Below are positions 51,109 to 59,308 of a DNA stretch of 64,000 bases, in pieces. The translations under genes and the position numbers were made by a program. The notes beneath the pieces are model-generated. The model saw only the letters and a list, made by a program, of their open reading frames with translations. It had not been told where the DNA came from and searched no databases. This DNA is from Nocardia niigatensis NBRC 100131 (GTDB lineage Bacteria > Actinomycetota > Actinomycetes > Mycobacteriales > Mycobacteriaceae): the NCBI RefSeq assembly GCF_000308655.1, contig NZ_BAGC01000044.1:124001-188000 (forward strand). Reading direction: 5' to 3'. The stretch's first letter is position 1. The number at the start of each line of letters is the position of its first letter.

Positions 51109-51486
51109 GTGTCGAAACGGCAGCTACCGCTGACCGAGGTGACCTCACCCGCGTGTGAGGTCACACCTCTGGCCCGGCAACCTTTGACCCCACAGGCCGC
51201 CGGTGAGCTGGCGGTGGTGTTCAAGGCGTTGTCGGATCCGGTGCGGTTGCGGCTGCTGTCGGTGATCGCCAGCCACACCGGGCAGGAAGCGTGCGTGTGC
51301 GACGTCTCCGACGGCTTCGACGTCTCCCAGCCCACCATCTCCCACCACCTCAGGGTGCTGCGTGAGGCTGGGCTGCTGTCGAGTCAGCGTCGCGGGTCCT
51401 GGGTGTACTACCGCGTCGAACCCGCCGCACTGGCGCAGTTGTCGGCGCTGCTGGACATCGCCCTGCCCGAGGCGGTCACCCGATGA
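51109..51486 (+). CDS. arsR: Second ArsR-family repressor
   Basis: A 125-residue repressor with a GTG start and no leader. The HTH is VVFKALSDPVRLRLLSVIAS followed by QPTISHHLRVLREAGLLSSQ. The metal site EACVCDVSDGFDVS (C-x-C) matches ArsR sensors of arsenite. Its stop overlaps the aquaporin start by 4 bp, so it controls the arsR-aquaporin-arsC operon, now broken. Confidence 0.88.
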   Translation: MSKRQLPLTEVTSPACEVTPLARQPLTPQAAGELAVVFKALSDPVRLRLLSVIASHTGQEACVCDVSDGFDVSQPTISHHLRVLREAGLLSSQRRGSWVYYRVEPAALAQLSALLDIALPEAVTR

Positions 51487-51712
51487 GCCTCCTGGCACGG
51501 CGGCTGCTGGCCGAGTTCGTCGGCACCGGACTGCTGGTCTGCGTCGTCGTCGGCTCGGGCATCGCCGCCCAGCAACTGTCCGCCCACGATGTCGGGCTGC
51601 AGCTGCTGGAGAACTCGACCGCCACCGTGTTCGGGCTCGGGATCCTGATCCTGATGCTCGGCCCCGTCTCGGGCGCGCACTTCAATCCCGTTGTCTCGGT
51701 TGCGGATTGGTG
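51483..51712 (+). pseudogene. 5' part of an aquaporin (arsenite channel) gene
   Basis: ATG 51483 (overlapping the arsR stop) starts RRLLAEFVGTGLLVCVVVGS then LGPVSGAHFNPVVSVADWW, the first 75 residues of an ars-operon aquaporin including the first NPV pore motif. At about 51710 it runs into arsC sequence. About two-thirds of the channel, with the second NPA motif, is missing. Confidence 0.8.
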
Positions 51713-52011
51713 GGCCGGACGCCGCCGAGGCCATGGCCGAACTCGGGATCGACATCACCGCCCAGACCCCTAAGATCCTCACCCCCGACACCGTCGAAAG
51801 CTCGACCGTCGTCATCACGATGGGTTGTGGCGACACCTGCCCCTACTTCCCCGGCGTCGACTATCGCGACTGGAAACTCGACGACCCCGCTGGCAAGGGC
51901 GTCGAGGCCGTGCGGCCCATTCGCGACGAAATCCGCACCCGGGTAGCACAACTCATCACCGAGCTGCTGCCCATGCCCACCGGCCAGACGAACGCCTCTG
52001 CCTCGTCCTGA
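51705..52011 (+). pseudogene. arsC: 3' part of arsenate reductase arsC
   Basis: After the junction, GPDAAEAMAELGIDITAQTP then VVITMGCGDTCPYFPGVDYR and DWKLDDPAGKGVEAVRPIRD is the C-terminal two-thirds of a LMW-phosphatase-type ArsC. The N-terminal CX5R phosphate loop is gone, so it cannot reduce arsenate. The frame continues normally to the stop at 52011. Confidence 0.85.
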
Positions 52012-52090
52012 CCGGCCAGCCCGCTCGCCCCGACGGGCCGCTGCCGCGAAAGGTGAGCACAGACCCCGACCGGTCCGAGAAGGCGAAATG

Positions 52091-52127
52091 AAAAAGCCCC
52101 CTGACCTGTGTTCCAGATCAGAGGGCC
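52091..52127 (-). terminator. Terminator of ssrA
   Basis: Reading the minus strand, GGCCCTCTGATCT pairs with AGGTCAGGGGGC (with G-U pairs) and is followed by TTTTTC. It lies a few bases past the tmRNA 3' end and also faces the broken arsC gene. Confidence 0.7.
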
Positions 52128-52131
52128 TGGG

Positions 52132-52501
52132 TGGAGCTGCCGGGAATCGAACCCGGGTCCTCCGCCGCATCTTCAGGGCTTCTCCGTGTGCAGTTCGCTA
52201 TGCCTCTGCTCGGATCTCTCGGTCACGCGAACAAGCCGAGATGACGATCCCAGTCGCTGTTTGATGTCCCGTCCGACGCCGCGACCGCGCCGGACGGTAG
52301 AGCCCTCTAGCTGATGCCAGGGACCGGGTCGAGGGCGAACCCGGGCTGACAGACACGCTTCGTTGCTTAGGCAGCGAGAGCGTAGTCGCGCTGATGAGAA
52401 TCGGCGCTTATAGGGTTACAGCGACGCTTATACGGTGGTCTCCTGCCTGCACCGACACGCTTCCCCTGAATCAACGTACGCAGTCGAAACCGTTCAGCCC
52501 C
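52132..52501 (-). ncRNA. ssrA: tmRNA
   Basis: A 370-nt tmRNA. The 5' end GGGGCTGAACGGTTTCGACT and the 3' end with GGGTTCGATTCCCGGCAGCT form the tRNA-like domain (GGGGCTG pairs with CAGCTCC). The tag-coding part reads GCC GAT TCT CAT CAG CGC and so on to TAA at 52405-52367, giving ADSHQRDYALAA, a normal actinobacterial tag. With smpB just upstream it rescues stalled ribosomes and marks the peptides for proteolysis. Confidence 0.97.
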
Positions 52502-52615
52502 GTCTGTGTTCACCGATTCAGATGAACTACCCGGCTCTCACCGGGCTACCTATCCTAACACCGGACAAACCCTGGTTCATTCCATTAACGCGCGGCCGAC
52601 CGGCGGGTCCGATGC

Positions 52616-53092
52616 TCAGCCGCGCATGCCCTTGATGCGGCGGCCGAGTTCGCGGGTGACCTCGCGTTCGGCGTCGCGTCGGGCCAGGTCCTGGCGCTTG
52701 TCGTAGTCCTGCTTGCCCTTGGCGAGGGCCAGTTCGACCTTCACCTTGCCGTCGGAGAAGTACATGGACAGCGGGACAAGTGTGAGACTCGACTCCTTGG
52801 TCTTGCCGAGCAGCTTGTCGATCTCGCGGCGGTGCAGCAGCAACTTGCGGGTGCGACGCGGCGCGTGGTTGGTCCAGGTGCCGTGCCCGTACTCGGGTAC
52901 GTGCAGGCCGCGCAGCCACACTTCACCGTCATCGATGGAGGCGTAGGCGTCGACCAGCGAGGCCTTCCCCTCGCGCAGGCTCTTCACCTCGGTACCGACC
53001 AGCGCGACCCCGGCCTCGAACGTCTCGAGGATCGCGTAGTTGTGCCGCGCCTTCTTGTTGCTGGCGATGACCTTGCGCCCCTTTTCCTTCAT
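52616..53092 (-). CDS. smpB: SsrA-binding protein SmpB
   Basis: A 158-residue protein from ATG 53092 (GAGGAG just upstream). KVIASNKKARHNYAILETFE then GVALVGTEVKSLREGKASLV is the OB-fold core that binds the tRNA-like part of tmRNA, and VELALAKGKQDYDKRQDLAR starts the C-terminal tail that enters the decoding centre. It lies 114 bp upstream of ssrA on the same strand. Confidence 0.97.
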   Translation of the reverse strand: MKEKGRKVIASNKKARHNYAILETFEAGVALVGTEVKSLREGKASLVDAYASIDDGEVWLRGLHVPEYGHGTWTNHAPRRTRKLLLHRREIDKLLGKTKESSLTLVPLSMYFSDGKVKVELALAKGKQDYDKRQDLARRDAEREVTRELGRRIKGMRG

Positions 53093-53237
53093 GTCTCCTC
53101 TATCGTCCCGTCGCTGCCCGGAGTGCCCAACCAGCTTACGGATGCTCCGGCCCGAACTCGCACGGTCACGTGTTCGAGCCTCGTAGTTCAACCGTCCCGG
53201 CCGGCGGGTTGTTCCGGTGGCCGGGACGACCCCGGCC

Positions 53238-53530
53238 GGATTTCATCCGAATCAAGGTCGATCCCGCGGCGGCCGGCCGGGTCGCGCAGGCGATGCTGAC
53301 GCTGACCGCGCCCACCCTCCCCGAACCGGGCTGCCACACCTACGAGTTCTACCGCGACCATGACGAACCGTCGCTGTTCCTCTGCTTCGAGCTCTGGGAT
53401 TCACGCCGGGCGCTCGGCGCGCACGGATCGACTCCCCACAGGCCTTCCTCACCAAGTTCGGTCCGCACCTCCAGGTGCGGGAGCAGAACCATACGAGCGC
53501 GCCGGCCCGGCCGGAACGGGATGTTCCGGC
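53238..53530 (+). pseudogene. Broken antibiotic-biosynthesis-monooxygenase-like gene
   Basis: FIRIKVDPAAAGRVAQAML then GCHTYEFYRDHDEPSLFLCF and ELWDSRRALGAH is the core of an ABM-domain protein without start. The frame then shifts, and the other frame continues IDSPQAFLTKFGPHLQV, the expected end. So it has no N-terminus and one frameshift. The rest of the 53093-53536 gap holds nothing else. Confidence 0.5.
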
Positions 53531-53536
53531 CGGGGC

Positions 53537-54205
53537 TCACTCGCCGATGCGCGAGTCGAGGACGACCTTGGTGCCCGGCGCGGAAGCGACCTGCAGGGTG
53601 CGCAGGCGCAGCAACAGCGGATTCTCGTCGAGCAGCTTGGCGGTATTGGCCAGCGAACGCAGAGCGGCCGCCTCGGCGCGGGCCCGCTCGAGCTCGGCGC
53701 GGCCGCGTTCGCGGGCCAGCACCGTTTCGAGAGCGGCCCTGCGCAGTTCGCCGGGGAGCATGAGGTCCTTGGCGCGCACGCTGTCGACGCGGATGCCGAG
53801 GCGTGCGACCGCGGCCGCGACGCGTTCGGTGCCGGCGCCCAGCAGAGCACGGTCGGCGACCAGCTCGTCGAGGGTGTGGGCGGCCACCAGATCGCGGGCG
53901 ACCTCCTGAACCGCGTCGTACAGCACGGTTTCGGCCTGCTGGGCACCGGTGGTGAAGGCCACCGGATCGGTGACCACCCAGTCGCCGACGAAGCTGACGC
54001 GCAGCGAGAGCCCGTCGCGGGTCAGCAGCTCCTGGCCGCCGATCTGCAGCAGGCGCGGGCGCATATCGACCGTGACCAGGGTGCAGCGGTCCTTGTTGTA
54101 GCGGTGCCGCCCGGGGCCGAGCACCTCCTGCAGGGTGCCGTCCTTGAACAGCAGTGTCCGCTGGAACTCCATGACCGTCTTGTATTCCATGACAGTCGCG
54201 AACAT
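53537..54205 (-). CDS. SPFH/band 7 (slipin-like) protein
   Basis: A 222-residue protein; ATG 54205 is preferred because GGAGAG lies 7 bp upstream. The SPFH domain begins YKTVMEFQRTLLFKDGTLQE and includes MRPRLLQIGGQELLTRDGLS and VTDPVAF near residue 80; the C-terminal half is a long helix (AALETVLARERGRAELERAR). The usual N-terminal membrane segment is absent, so it may attach peripherally to membranes. Slipin-like proteins organise membrane microdomains. A structured, tRNA-like leader precedes it. Confidence 0.8.
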   Translation of the reverse strand: MFATVMEYKTVMEFQRTLLFKDGTLQEVLGPGRHRYNKDRCTLVTVDMRPRLLQIGGQELLTRDGLSLRVSFVGDWVVTDPVAFTTGAQQAETVLYDAVQEVARDLVAAHTLDELVADRALLGAGTERVAAAVARLGIRVDSVRAKDLMLPGELRRAALETVLARERGRAELERARAEAAALRSLANTAKLLDENPLLLRLRTLQVASAPGTKVVLDSRIGE

Positions 54206-54246
54206 GTCTTCTCTCCTTCCCCCACAGCGATTTCGGCGCGACCGGA

Positions 54247-54345
54247 TACGCCTCGCCCGGTCACGGGACCGCGGCGGGGGCCTCCCCCGGCCGTCGCCGG
54301 AGAGCCCGCAGGGCCACGGCACCGCACCCGACCGGGCGAGGCGTA
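54247..54345 (-). repeat. Long inverted repeat in the slipin 5' leader
   Basis: TACGCCTCGCCCGGTC (54247-54262) and its exact complement (54330-54345) extend to about 21 bp with one bulge (ACCGG on the outside). The 67-bp centre contains a second GC-rich stem around GGCGGGGGCCTCCCCC. The transcript would form one long stem 40 nt before the slipin start codon. Confidence 0.75.
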
Positions 54346-54420
54346 CCGGTGTAGGGAATCGAACCCCGGCAGATATGTTCTGCGCCAACCTGAATGGACG
54401 TGGCCGCCCTCGAGCGGGGA
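54346..54420 (-). ncRNA. tRNA-like element upstream of slipin (candidate)
   Basis: On the minus strand, GGGGTTCGATTCCC is a T-arm with the canonical TTCGATT loop (stem imperfect). Just 5' of it lies GCAGA-ACATA-TCTGC, a 5-bp stem with a short loop in the anticodon-arm position, and further 5' CCGC-TCGAGG-GCGG. No matching acceptor 5' strand is found and the anticodon loop is 5 nt, so it is not a working tRNA. It may be a regulatory RNA or a decayed tRNA. Confidence 0.35.
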
Positions 54421-54536
54421 ATACGGTCCGGAGATTCCGGGGCACCCCTCGAGCGACCGGAAATCACGCTAGCCATCGCATCCTCAAGCGCGCCAATGAT
54501 TTTCCGGGCCCGCAACGGGAAAATCTTGAAACGCGA

Positions 54537-54568
54537 AAAGGCCCTTCAGCTTTCGCTGAAGGGCCTTT
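54537..54568 (-). terminator. Terminator of tRNA-Glu
   Basis: AAAGGCCCTTCAGC (54537-54550) and its complement (54555-54568) form a perfect 14-bp stem with a TTTC loop. It lies 5 bp beyond the tRNA 3' end on the minus strand, with a short T-run. Confidence 0.85.
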
Positions 54569-54573
54569 CACAG

Positions 54574-54646
54574 TAGTCCCGACGGGATTTGAACCCGCGC
54601 TACCGCCTTGAGAGGGCGGCGTCCTAGGCCGCTAGACGACGGGACC
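54574..54646 (-). tRNA. tRNA-Glu (anticodon CTC)
   Basis: A 73-nt tRNA. Acceptor GGTCCCG pairs with CGGGACT with one G-T, D arm CGTCTAGCGGCCTAGGACG, anticodon stem CCGCC/GGCGG with loop CTCTCAA giving CTC, and T arm with GGTTCAAATCC. CCA is not encoded. It reads GAG, the main glutamate codon in high-GC genomes. Confidence 0.95.
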
Positions 54647-54733
54647 AGGTCGCTCGCTGCGATCCGTGGACCGCGGCAGCTCCGAAAGCTTATCGCGCTC
54701 ACGCCCAGCAACCAAATCCGCTGCCAGTGGCCC

Positions 54734-55252
54734 CTAACGGAGGGGTGGTAGCCACCCGCCGGAGCCGACCGGAGGCGGTGGTGGTGACAGGTCCGGACCG
54801 GGAGGCGGGAGGTCCGGACTGTCCGGCGGGACGAACGGACCCTGGTGCGGGACATACGGCGGCGGTTCCCAGCGCGGACGCGGGATCAGTTCGCCGGCGC
54901 GCACGGCGGCGGCACGGTCGATGAGCAGCGGAATACCGGTGTTGCGCCACCAGCGCAGCGACACTGTGCCGTCGGTTATGCCGTAGCCCACTTCGAACCG
55001 CGGAATCGCCACGTGATCAGTTTCACGAAACCGCACCACGCCGAGCTCGATGCCGAGGATCTCCGCCATGCCCGCCTCGACGGCATTGCGCACATCCCAG
55101 AACTCGCACGGCATCGGCTGTCCGCGGAACCGATCGCGCAACGCGTCCCAGAGATGCGGATCACCGCGCATACCCCATTGCACGGGCGTGCGATGGAACA
55201 GTGCATCGAAGGTGATCTCACCGAAACCCATGGGCTGCCGGGGTTCACACAT
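54734..55252 (-). CDS. Hypothetical protein with Pro-rich tail
   Basis: About 172 residues from ATG 55252, which overlaps the recQ stop by 8 bp. The N-terminal domain (MGFGEITFDALFHRTPVQWG, then GDPHLWDALRDRF and VEVGYGITDGTVSLRWWRNT-like strands) is a small conserved actinobacterial domain of unknown function. The tail is extremely Pro-rich (DLPPPGPDLSPPPPPVG). The coupling to recQ suggests cotranscription. Confidence 0.6.
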   Translation of the reverse strand: MCEPRQPMGFGEITFDALFHRTPVQWGMRGDPHLWDALRDRFRGQPMPCEFWDVRNAVEAGMAEILGIELGVVRFRETDHVAIPRFEVGYGITDGTVSLRWWRNTGIPLLIDRAAAVRAGELIPRPRWEPPPYVPHQGPFVPPDSPDLPPPGPDLSPPPPPVGSGGWLPPLR

Positions 55253-57368
55253 AGTCGGGCGGTAGTTCGTCGAAGTCCGGCGGCACCTCGTCCGGCCACG
55301 GAATGTCATCGGCGGGCGCGAAACTGGATGCCGCCGGAGCGGCAGGCCGCGGTACCGAATCGAATCGTGAAGCACGACGCGGTTCCGCCGGGCCGCTCGA
55401 GCTCTCCCCGGCGCTGGTCCGCAGCTGCGATGCCGGGGCGGCAGGCGGGCTGGAAGAGGCTGCGGGGCTGCGATTTTCGGCGGCCGTGTCGGAGGACGGG
55501 CCACCCCCGGTAACGACCTCGAGAACGCCCTCACCGTACTTGGCGCGCTTGTTCTCACCGATGCCGGAGATGGTGCCGAGGTCGGCGAGGGACGCCGGCT
55601 TCCGGGTGGCGATCTCGCGGAGGGTGGCGTCGTGGAAGACGACGTAGGCGGGGACGCCCTGTTCCTTGGCGGTGGCCGCGCGCCAGGCGCGGAGCTTCTC
55701 GAACAGGTCGGTGTCGGACTGGCTGAGGACGCCGGCGGCGAGGCGAGATGTCTTGGCGGGCTTGGTGGTCCGGGCGGCCTTGGCGCGTTCGGGCTCGCGC
55801 CGGAACATGACCTGACGCTTCTCGAACAGCACCTGATTGCTGGCGTCGGTCAACGTGAGCACGCCGTAGTCGCCGTGCACGGCGAGCAGACCCTGAGCCA
55901 GCAGCTGGCGGACCACGCCACGCCATTCGACATCGCGCAGCTCGGTGCCGATGCCGAAGACCTTCAGTTCATGGTGGGCGTGCTGCTCCACCTTGGGATT
56001 GCGCTTGCCGATCAGGATGTCCACGATGTGGCCCGCGCCGAAGCTCTGGCCGCGTTCGCGTTTGAGTCGCAACACGGTGGAGAGCACCTTCTGGGCGGGC
56101 ACGGTGCCGTCCCACGCCTCGGGCGCGTTGAGGCAGGTGTCGCAATTGCCGCAGCGCTCACCCTGCTGACCGAAGTAGGCCAGCAGCTGGACGCGGCGAC
56201 ACTGCACCGTCTCGCAGAGCGCGAGCATGGCATCGAGGTGCAGCTGCAGCTGACGGCGGTGCATCGCGTCGCCGTCGGACGAATCGATCATCTTCCGCTG
56301 CTGCACAACGTCACTGAGGCCGTACACCATCCACGCGGTGGACGGCTGGCCGTCGCGCCCGGCGCGGCCGGTCTCCTGGTAGTAGCCCTCGACCGACTTG
56401 GGCAGATCCAGATGCGCGACGAAGCGCACATCCGGCTTGTCGATGCCCATGCCGAAAGCGATGGTGGCGACCACCACCAGCCCGTCCTCACGCAGGAACC
56501 GCGCCTGATTGGTCGCGCGGGTGCGGTTGTCCAGGCCCGCGTGATAGGGCACGGCCTCCACGCCGTTCGCGGTCAGGAAGGCCGCGGTCTTCTCGACGGA
56601 ATTGCGCGAGAGACAGTAGACGATGCCCGCGTCACCGGCGTGCTCGCTCTGAATGAACGAGAGCAGCTGATGCTCGGCCCGATTCTTGCCCTCGATCCGG
56701 TATTGGATATTGGGCCGGTCGAAGCTGGCGACGAAGTGCTTGGCGCGGGTGAGATCGAGCCGCTCGGCGATCTCCTTGCGGGTGGCCTCGGTCGCGGTCG
56801 CGGTGAGCGCGATGCGGGGCACATCCGGCCAGCGCTCGTGCAGCATGGACAGGCCCAGGTAGTCGGGCCGGAAGTCGTGGCCCCACTGCGAGACACAGTG
56901 CGCCTCGTCGATGGCGAAGACCGAGATCTTGCCCCGATCCAGCAACTGCGCGGTGGACTCCAGCCGCAGCCGCTCCGGGGCGAGGTAGAGCACATCCAGC
57001 TCGCCGGCCACGAATTGCGCCTCGACCGTGCGCCGTTCGTCGGGGAACTGGGTGGAGTTCAGGAATCCGGCGTGCACGCCGACGGCATTGAGAGCGTCGA
57101 CCTGGTCCTGCATGAGCGCGATGAGCGGTGAGATCACCACACCCACGCCGGGACGAACCAGCGCCGGAATCTGATAGCACAGCGATTTGCCGCCACCGGT
57201 GGGCATGAGCACCAGGGCGTCGCCGCCGGAGATCACCTGCTCGACGATCTCCCGCTGCGGTCCGCGAAAACTGTCGTATCCGAACGTCTTTCGAAGAACC
57301 TGGTGCGCCGGATCACTTCCGGCGTCATCCAGGTTTCCGACTACGGTCTCGACCTCCGGCGCACTCAC
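55245..57368 (-). CDS. recQ: ATP-dependent DNA helicase RecQ
   Basis: A 707-residue helicase. Helicase motifs are FRGPQREIVEQVISGG (motif 0), LMPTGGGKSLCYQIP (motif I) near residue 54, AIDEAHCVSQWGHDFRP (motif II) near 150, and QETGRAGRDG (motif VI). The RQC zinc cysteines CRRVQLLAYFGQQGERCGNC and DTC follow near 400. An HRDC-like domain is near 590 (LRAWRAATAKEQGVPAYVVF), followed by a disordered tail. It unwinds forked and recombined DNA. It sits in the gap between ftsX and smpB. Confidence 0.93.
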   Translation of the reverse strand: MSAPEVETVVGNLDDAGSDPAHQVLRKTFGYDSFRGPQREIVEQVISGGDALVLMPTGGGKSLCYQIPALVRPGVGVVISPLIALMQDQVDALNAVGVHAGFLNSTQFPDERRTVEAQFVAGELDVLYLAPERLRLESTAQLLDRGKISVFAIDEAHCVSQWGHDFRPDYLGLSMLHERWPDVPRIALTATATEATRKEIAERLDLTRAKHFVASFDRPNIQYRIEGKNRAEHQLLSFIQSEHAGDAGIVYCLSRNSVEKTAAFLTANGVEAVPYHAGLDNRTRATNQARFLREDGLVVVATIAFGMGIDKPDVRFVAHLDLPKSVEGYYQETGRAGRDGQPSTAWMVYGLSDVVQQRKMIDSSDGDAMHRRQLQLHLDAMLALCETVQCRRVQLLAYFGQQGERCGNCDTCLNAPEAWDGTVPAQKVLSTVLRLKRERGQSFGAGHIVDILIGKRNPKVEQHAHHELKVFGIGTELRDVEWRGVVRQLLAQGLLAVHGDYGVLTLTDASNQVLFEKRQVMFRREPERAKAARTTKPAKTSRLAAGVLSQSDTDLFEKLRAWRAATAKEQGVPAYVVFHDATLREIATRKPASLADLGTISGIGENKRAKYGEGVLEVVTGGGPSSDTAAENRSPAASSSPPAAPASQLRTSAGESSSGPAEPRRASRFDSVPRPAAPAASSFAPADDIPWPDEVPPDFDELPPDYV

Positions 57369-57473
57369 GCCCGCAATCCTACGGACACCGCCCGACAGTG
57401 GAATGCCGTTGGCCTGTACGCGCCCAACTTCGCACCCCGACCCGGCAGATGAGGTCTTGGTACCGAACGAAAG

Positions 57474-58379
57474 TCACTCGCGGACGTAATACCGCAGCGC
57501 GGCATAAGCCGTGAGCGCGGCGAATCCGACACCGATCGGTGTGACCACCATGGCGACCGCCGCGATGTCGTCGCCCGTGATCCGCGGCAGCACCTGGTCA
57601 TTGAACAGGGACCCCAGCGCCCGGTTGATCACCAGCGGCTGCGCCACGAACAGACCGGCCACGGCCAGCACCGATCCCACCAGCGCGGCCAGTACCGCTT
57701 CCAGGAGGAACGGCAGCTGCGTGTACCACCGTGTCGCGCCGACCAGTCGCATGATCCCGACCTCGGTCTTCCGGGCCAGCGCCGCGACCTGAACCATATT
57801 GGCGATCAGCAGCAGCGCCGCCAGTGCCTGCAGCGCCGCCAAACCGAAGGCGGCATTGCGCAATCCGACGAAGAAGCTGACCAGCCGGTCCACGATGTCC
57901 ATGTCATTGAGCACGGTCATGACGCCGGGGCGCTTGGAGAAATCGTCGTAGATGGACCGGTATTTGGTGACGTCGTCGAGCTTCACCCGGAACGACGCAG
58001 GCAATCCGTCCTTGCTGACCTCGTCGGCGAGCCCGGGCTGATCCTTGAAGGTGGTCTCCTTGACCTCCTTCACCGCGTCCTGGCTACTGATGAACTGCAC
58101 GTTCGCCACGTAGTCGTGCTTCTTCAGATCCGACATGAGCGAGGCGCACGGCTGCCCGGTGCAGTCCGGATCGGTCTTGGAGACCTGATCGTCCAGGTAC
58201 AGCCGGATCTCGACCCGCTGGACGTAGTAGTCCTGGATCTTGTCCGCCATGCGCACCGCGAGCAGGCCGCCGCCGAGCATGGTCAGCGAGACCGCTGTGG
58301 TGAGGATCATGGCGATGGTCATGGTGACGTTGCGGCGCAGGCCGGTGAAGACCTCGCTGAACAGGAATCCCGCGCGCAT
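57474..58379 (-). CDS. ftsX: Cell division protein FtsX
   Basis: A 301-residue membrane protein. TM1 is near residue 25 (MILTTAVSLTMLGGGLLAVR), followed by an extracellular domain of about 130 residues and three further TMs (AFGLAALQALAALLLIANMV onward). The loop EVGIMRLVGATRWYTQLPFL is the FtsX permease signature. It works with FtsE to regulate peptidoglycan hydrolases at the septum. The start overlaps the ftsE stop by 1 bp (TAATG). Confidence 0.95.
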   Translation of the reverse strand: MRAGFLFSEVFTGLRRNVTMTIAMILTTAVSLTMLGGGLLAVRMADKIQDYYVQRVEIRLYLDDQVSKTDPDCTGQPCASLMSDLKKHDYVANVQFISSQDAVKEVKETTFKDQPGLADEVSKDGLPASFRVKLDDVTKYRSIYDDFSKRPGVMTVLNDMDIVDRLVSFFVGLRNAAFGLAALQALAALLLIANMVQVAALARKTEVGIMRLVGATRWYTQLPFLLEAVLAALVGSVLAVAGLFVAQPLVINRALGSLFNDQVLPRITGDDIAAVAMVVTPIGVGFAALTAYAALRYYVRE

Positions 58380-59068
58380 TACCGGCCCACCCCGTACACG
58401 CCCATCTCGTCGTCCCGGACGATGCGCCCGCGATCGAGTTCGACCACGCGCCGGCGCATAGCGTCGACGATGGTGTTGTCGTGGGTGGCCATGACCACCG
58501 TGGTTCCGGTGCGGTTGATGCGTTCGAGCAGCGTCATGATGTCCTGGCTGGTCTCCGGGTCGAGGTTGCCGGTCGGTTCGTCGGCCAGCAGTACCAGCGG
58601 CCGGTTCACGAAGGCGCGGGCGAGCGCGACGCGCTGCTGTTCACCGCCGGAGAGTTCGCCGGGCAGGCGGTCGGCCTTGCCGGCGAGGCCGACCATGTCG
58701 AGGGCTTCGGGCACCGAGCGATTGATGAATGCTCGTGATTTGCCAATGACTTCCAGCGCGAAGGCCACGTTCTGTTCCACGGTCTTCTGCTGCAGCAGCC
58801 GGAAATCCTGGAAGACGCAGCCGATGCGCTGACGCAGTTTGGGAACCTTGCGCCCGGGCAGCCGGTCGACCCGGAAGTCTGCGACCCACACCTCACCGGT
58901 GGTCGGCTTCTCGTCCTTGAGCAGCAGCCGCATGAACGTGGACTTTCCGGAGCCCGAGGGCCCGATAACGAAGACGAACTCGCCTTTTCCGATATCGACG
59001 GAGACATTGTCCAGCGCCGGCCGCGTCGAGGTCTGATACGACTTGGTGACGTTGCGCAGGGTTATCAC
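58379..59068 (-). CDS. ftsE: Cell division ATP-binding protein FtsE
   Basis: A 229-residue ABC ATPase. Walker A is VIGPSGSGKSTFMRLLL near residue 34, Q-loop GCVFQDFRLLQQKTVEQN near 85, signature ELSGGEQQRVALARAF near 136, and Walker B LLADEPTGNLDPETSQ near 160, with the His switch MATHDNTIV. It powers FtsX. Confidence 0.96.
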   Translation of the reverse strand: MITLRNVTKSYQTSTRPALDNVSVDIGKGEFVFVIGPSGSGKSTFMRLLLKDEKPTTGEVWVADFRVDRLPGRKVPKLRQRIGCVFQDFRLLQQKTVEQNVAFALEVIGKSRAFINRSVPEALDMVGLAGKADRLPGELSGGEQQRVALARAFVNRPLVLLADEPTGNLDPETSQDIMTLLERINRTGTTVVMATHDNTIVDAMRRRVVELDRGRIVRDDEMGVYGVGR

Positions 59069-59125
59069 GGGGAGCCAGTGTAACCAGCACGACGCCGCGG
59101 CCGACTACACCGCGCGGACTCGGGC

Positions 59126-59308
59126 TCAGCGGTCCGTGTGCTCGGAAGAGTTTGGCAGATAGTTGCTGAGCATGGTGTTCACAATCGGAGGTGTGCTGTT
59201 GGTCTGGTGTTGGGCGGGCTTGACGAAGATGTAGAGAACGAAAGTCGCAATCCACACGGCCACCAGGATCGCCGTGGACTTACGCGTTTTCTTGATGAGC
59301 ACCGACAC
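59126..59308 (-). CDS. Small single-pass membrane protein
   Basis: A 60-residue protein. GTG 59308 is preceded by GGGAGGGT and lies inside the end of mscS (29-bp overlap). KSTAILVAVWIATFVLYIFV is one membrane helix, the N-terminus is basic (IKKTRK, inside-positive) and the tail polar. It stands between mscS and ftsE and may take part in envelope or division processes. No family is recognised. Confidence 0.65.
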   Translation of the reverse strand: MSVLIKKTRKSTAILVAVWIATFVLYIFVKPAQHQTNSTPPIVNTMLSNYLPNSSEHTDR

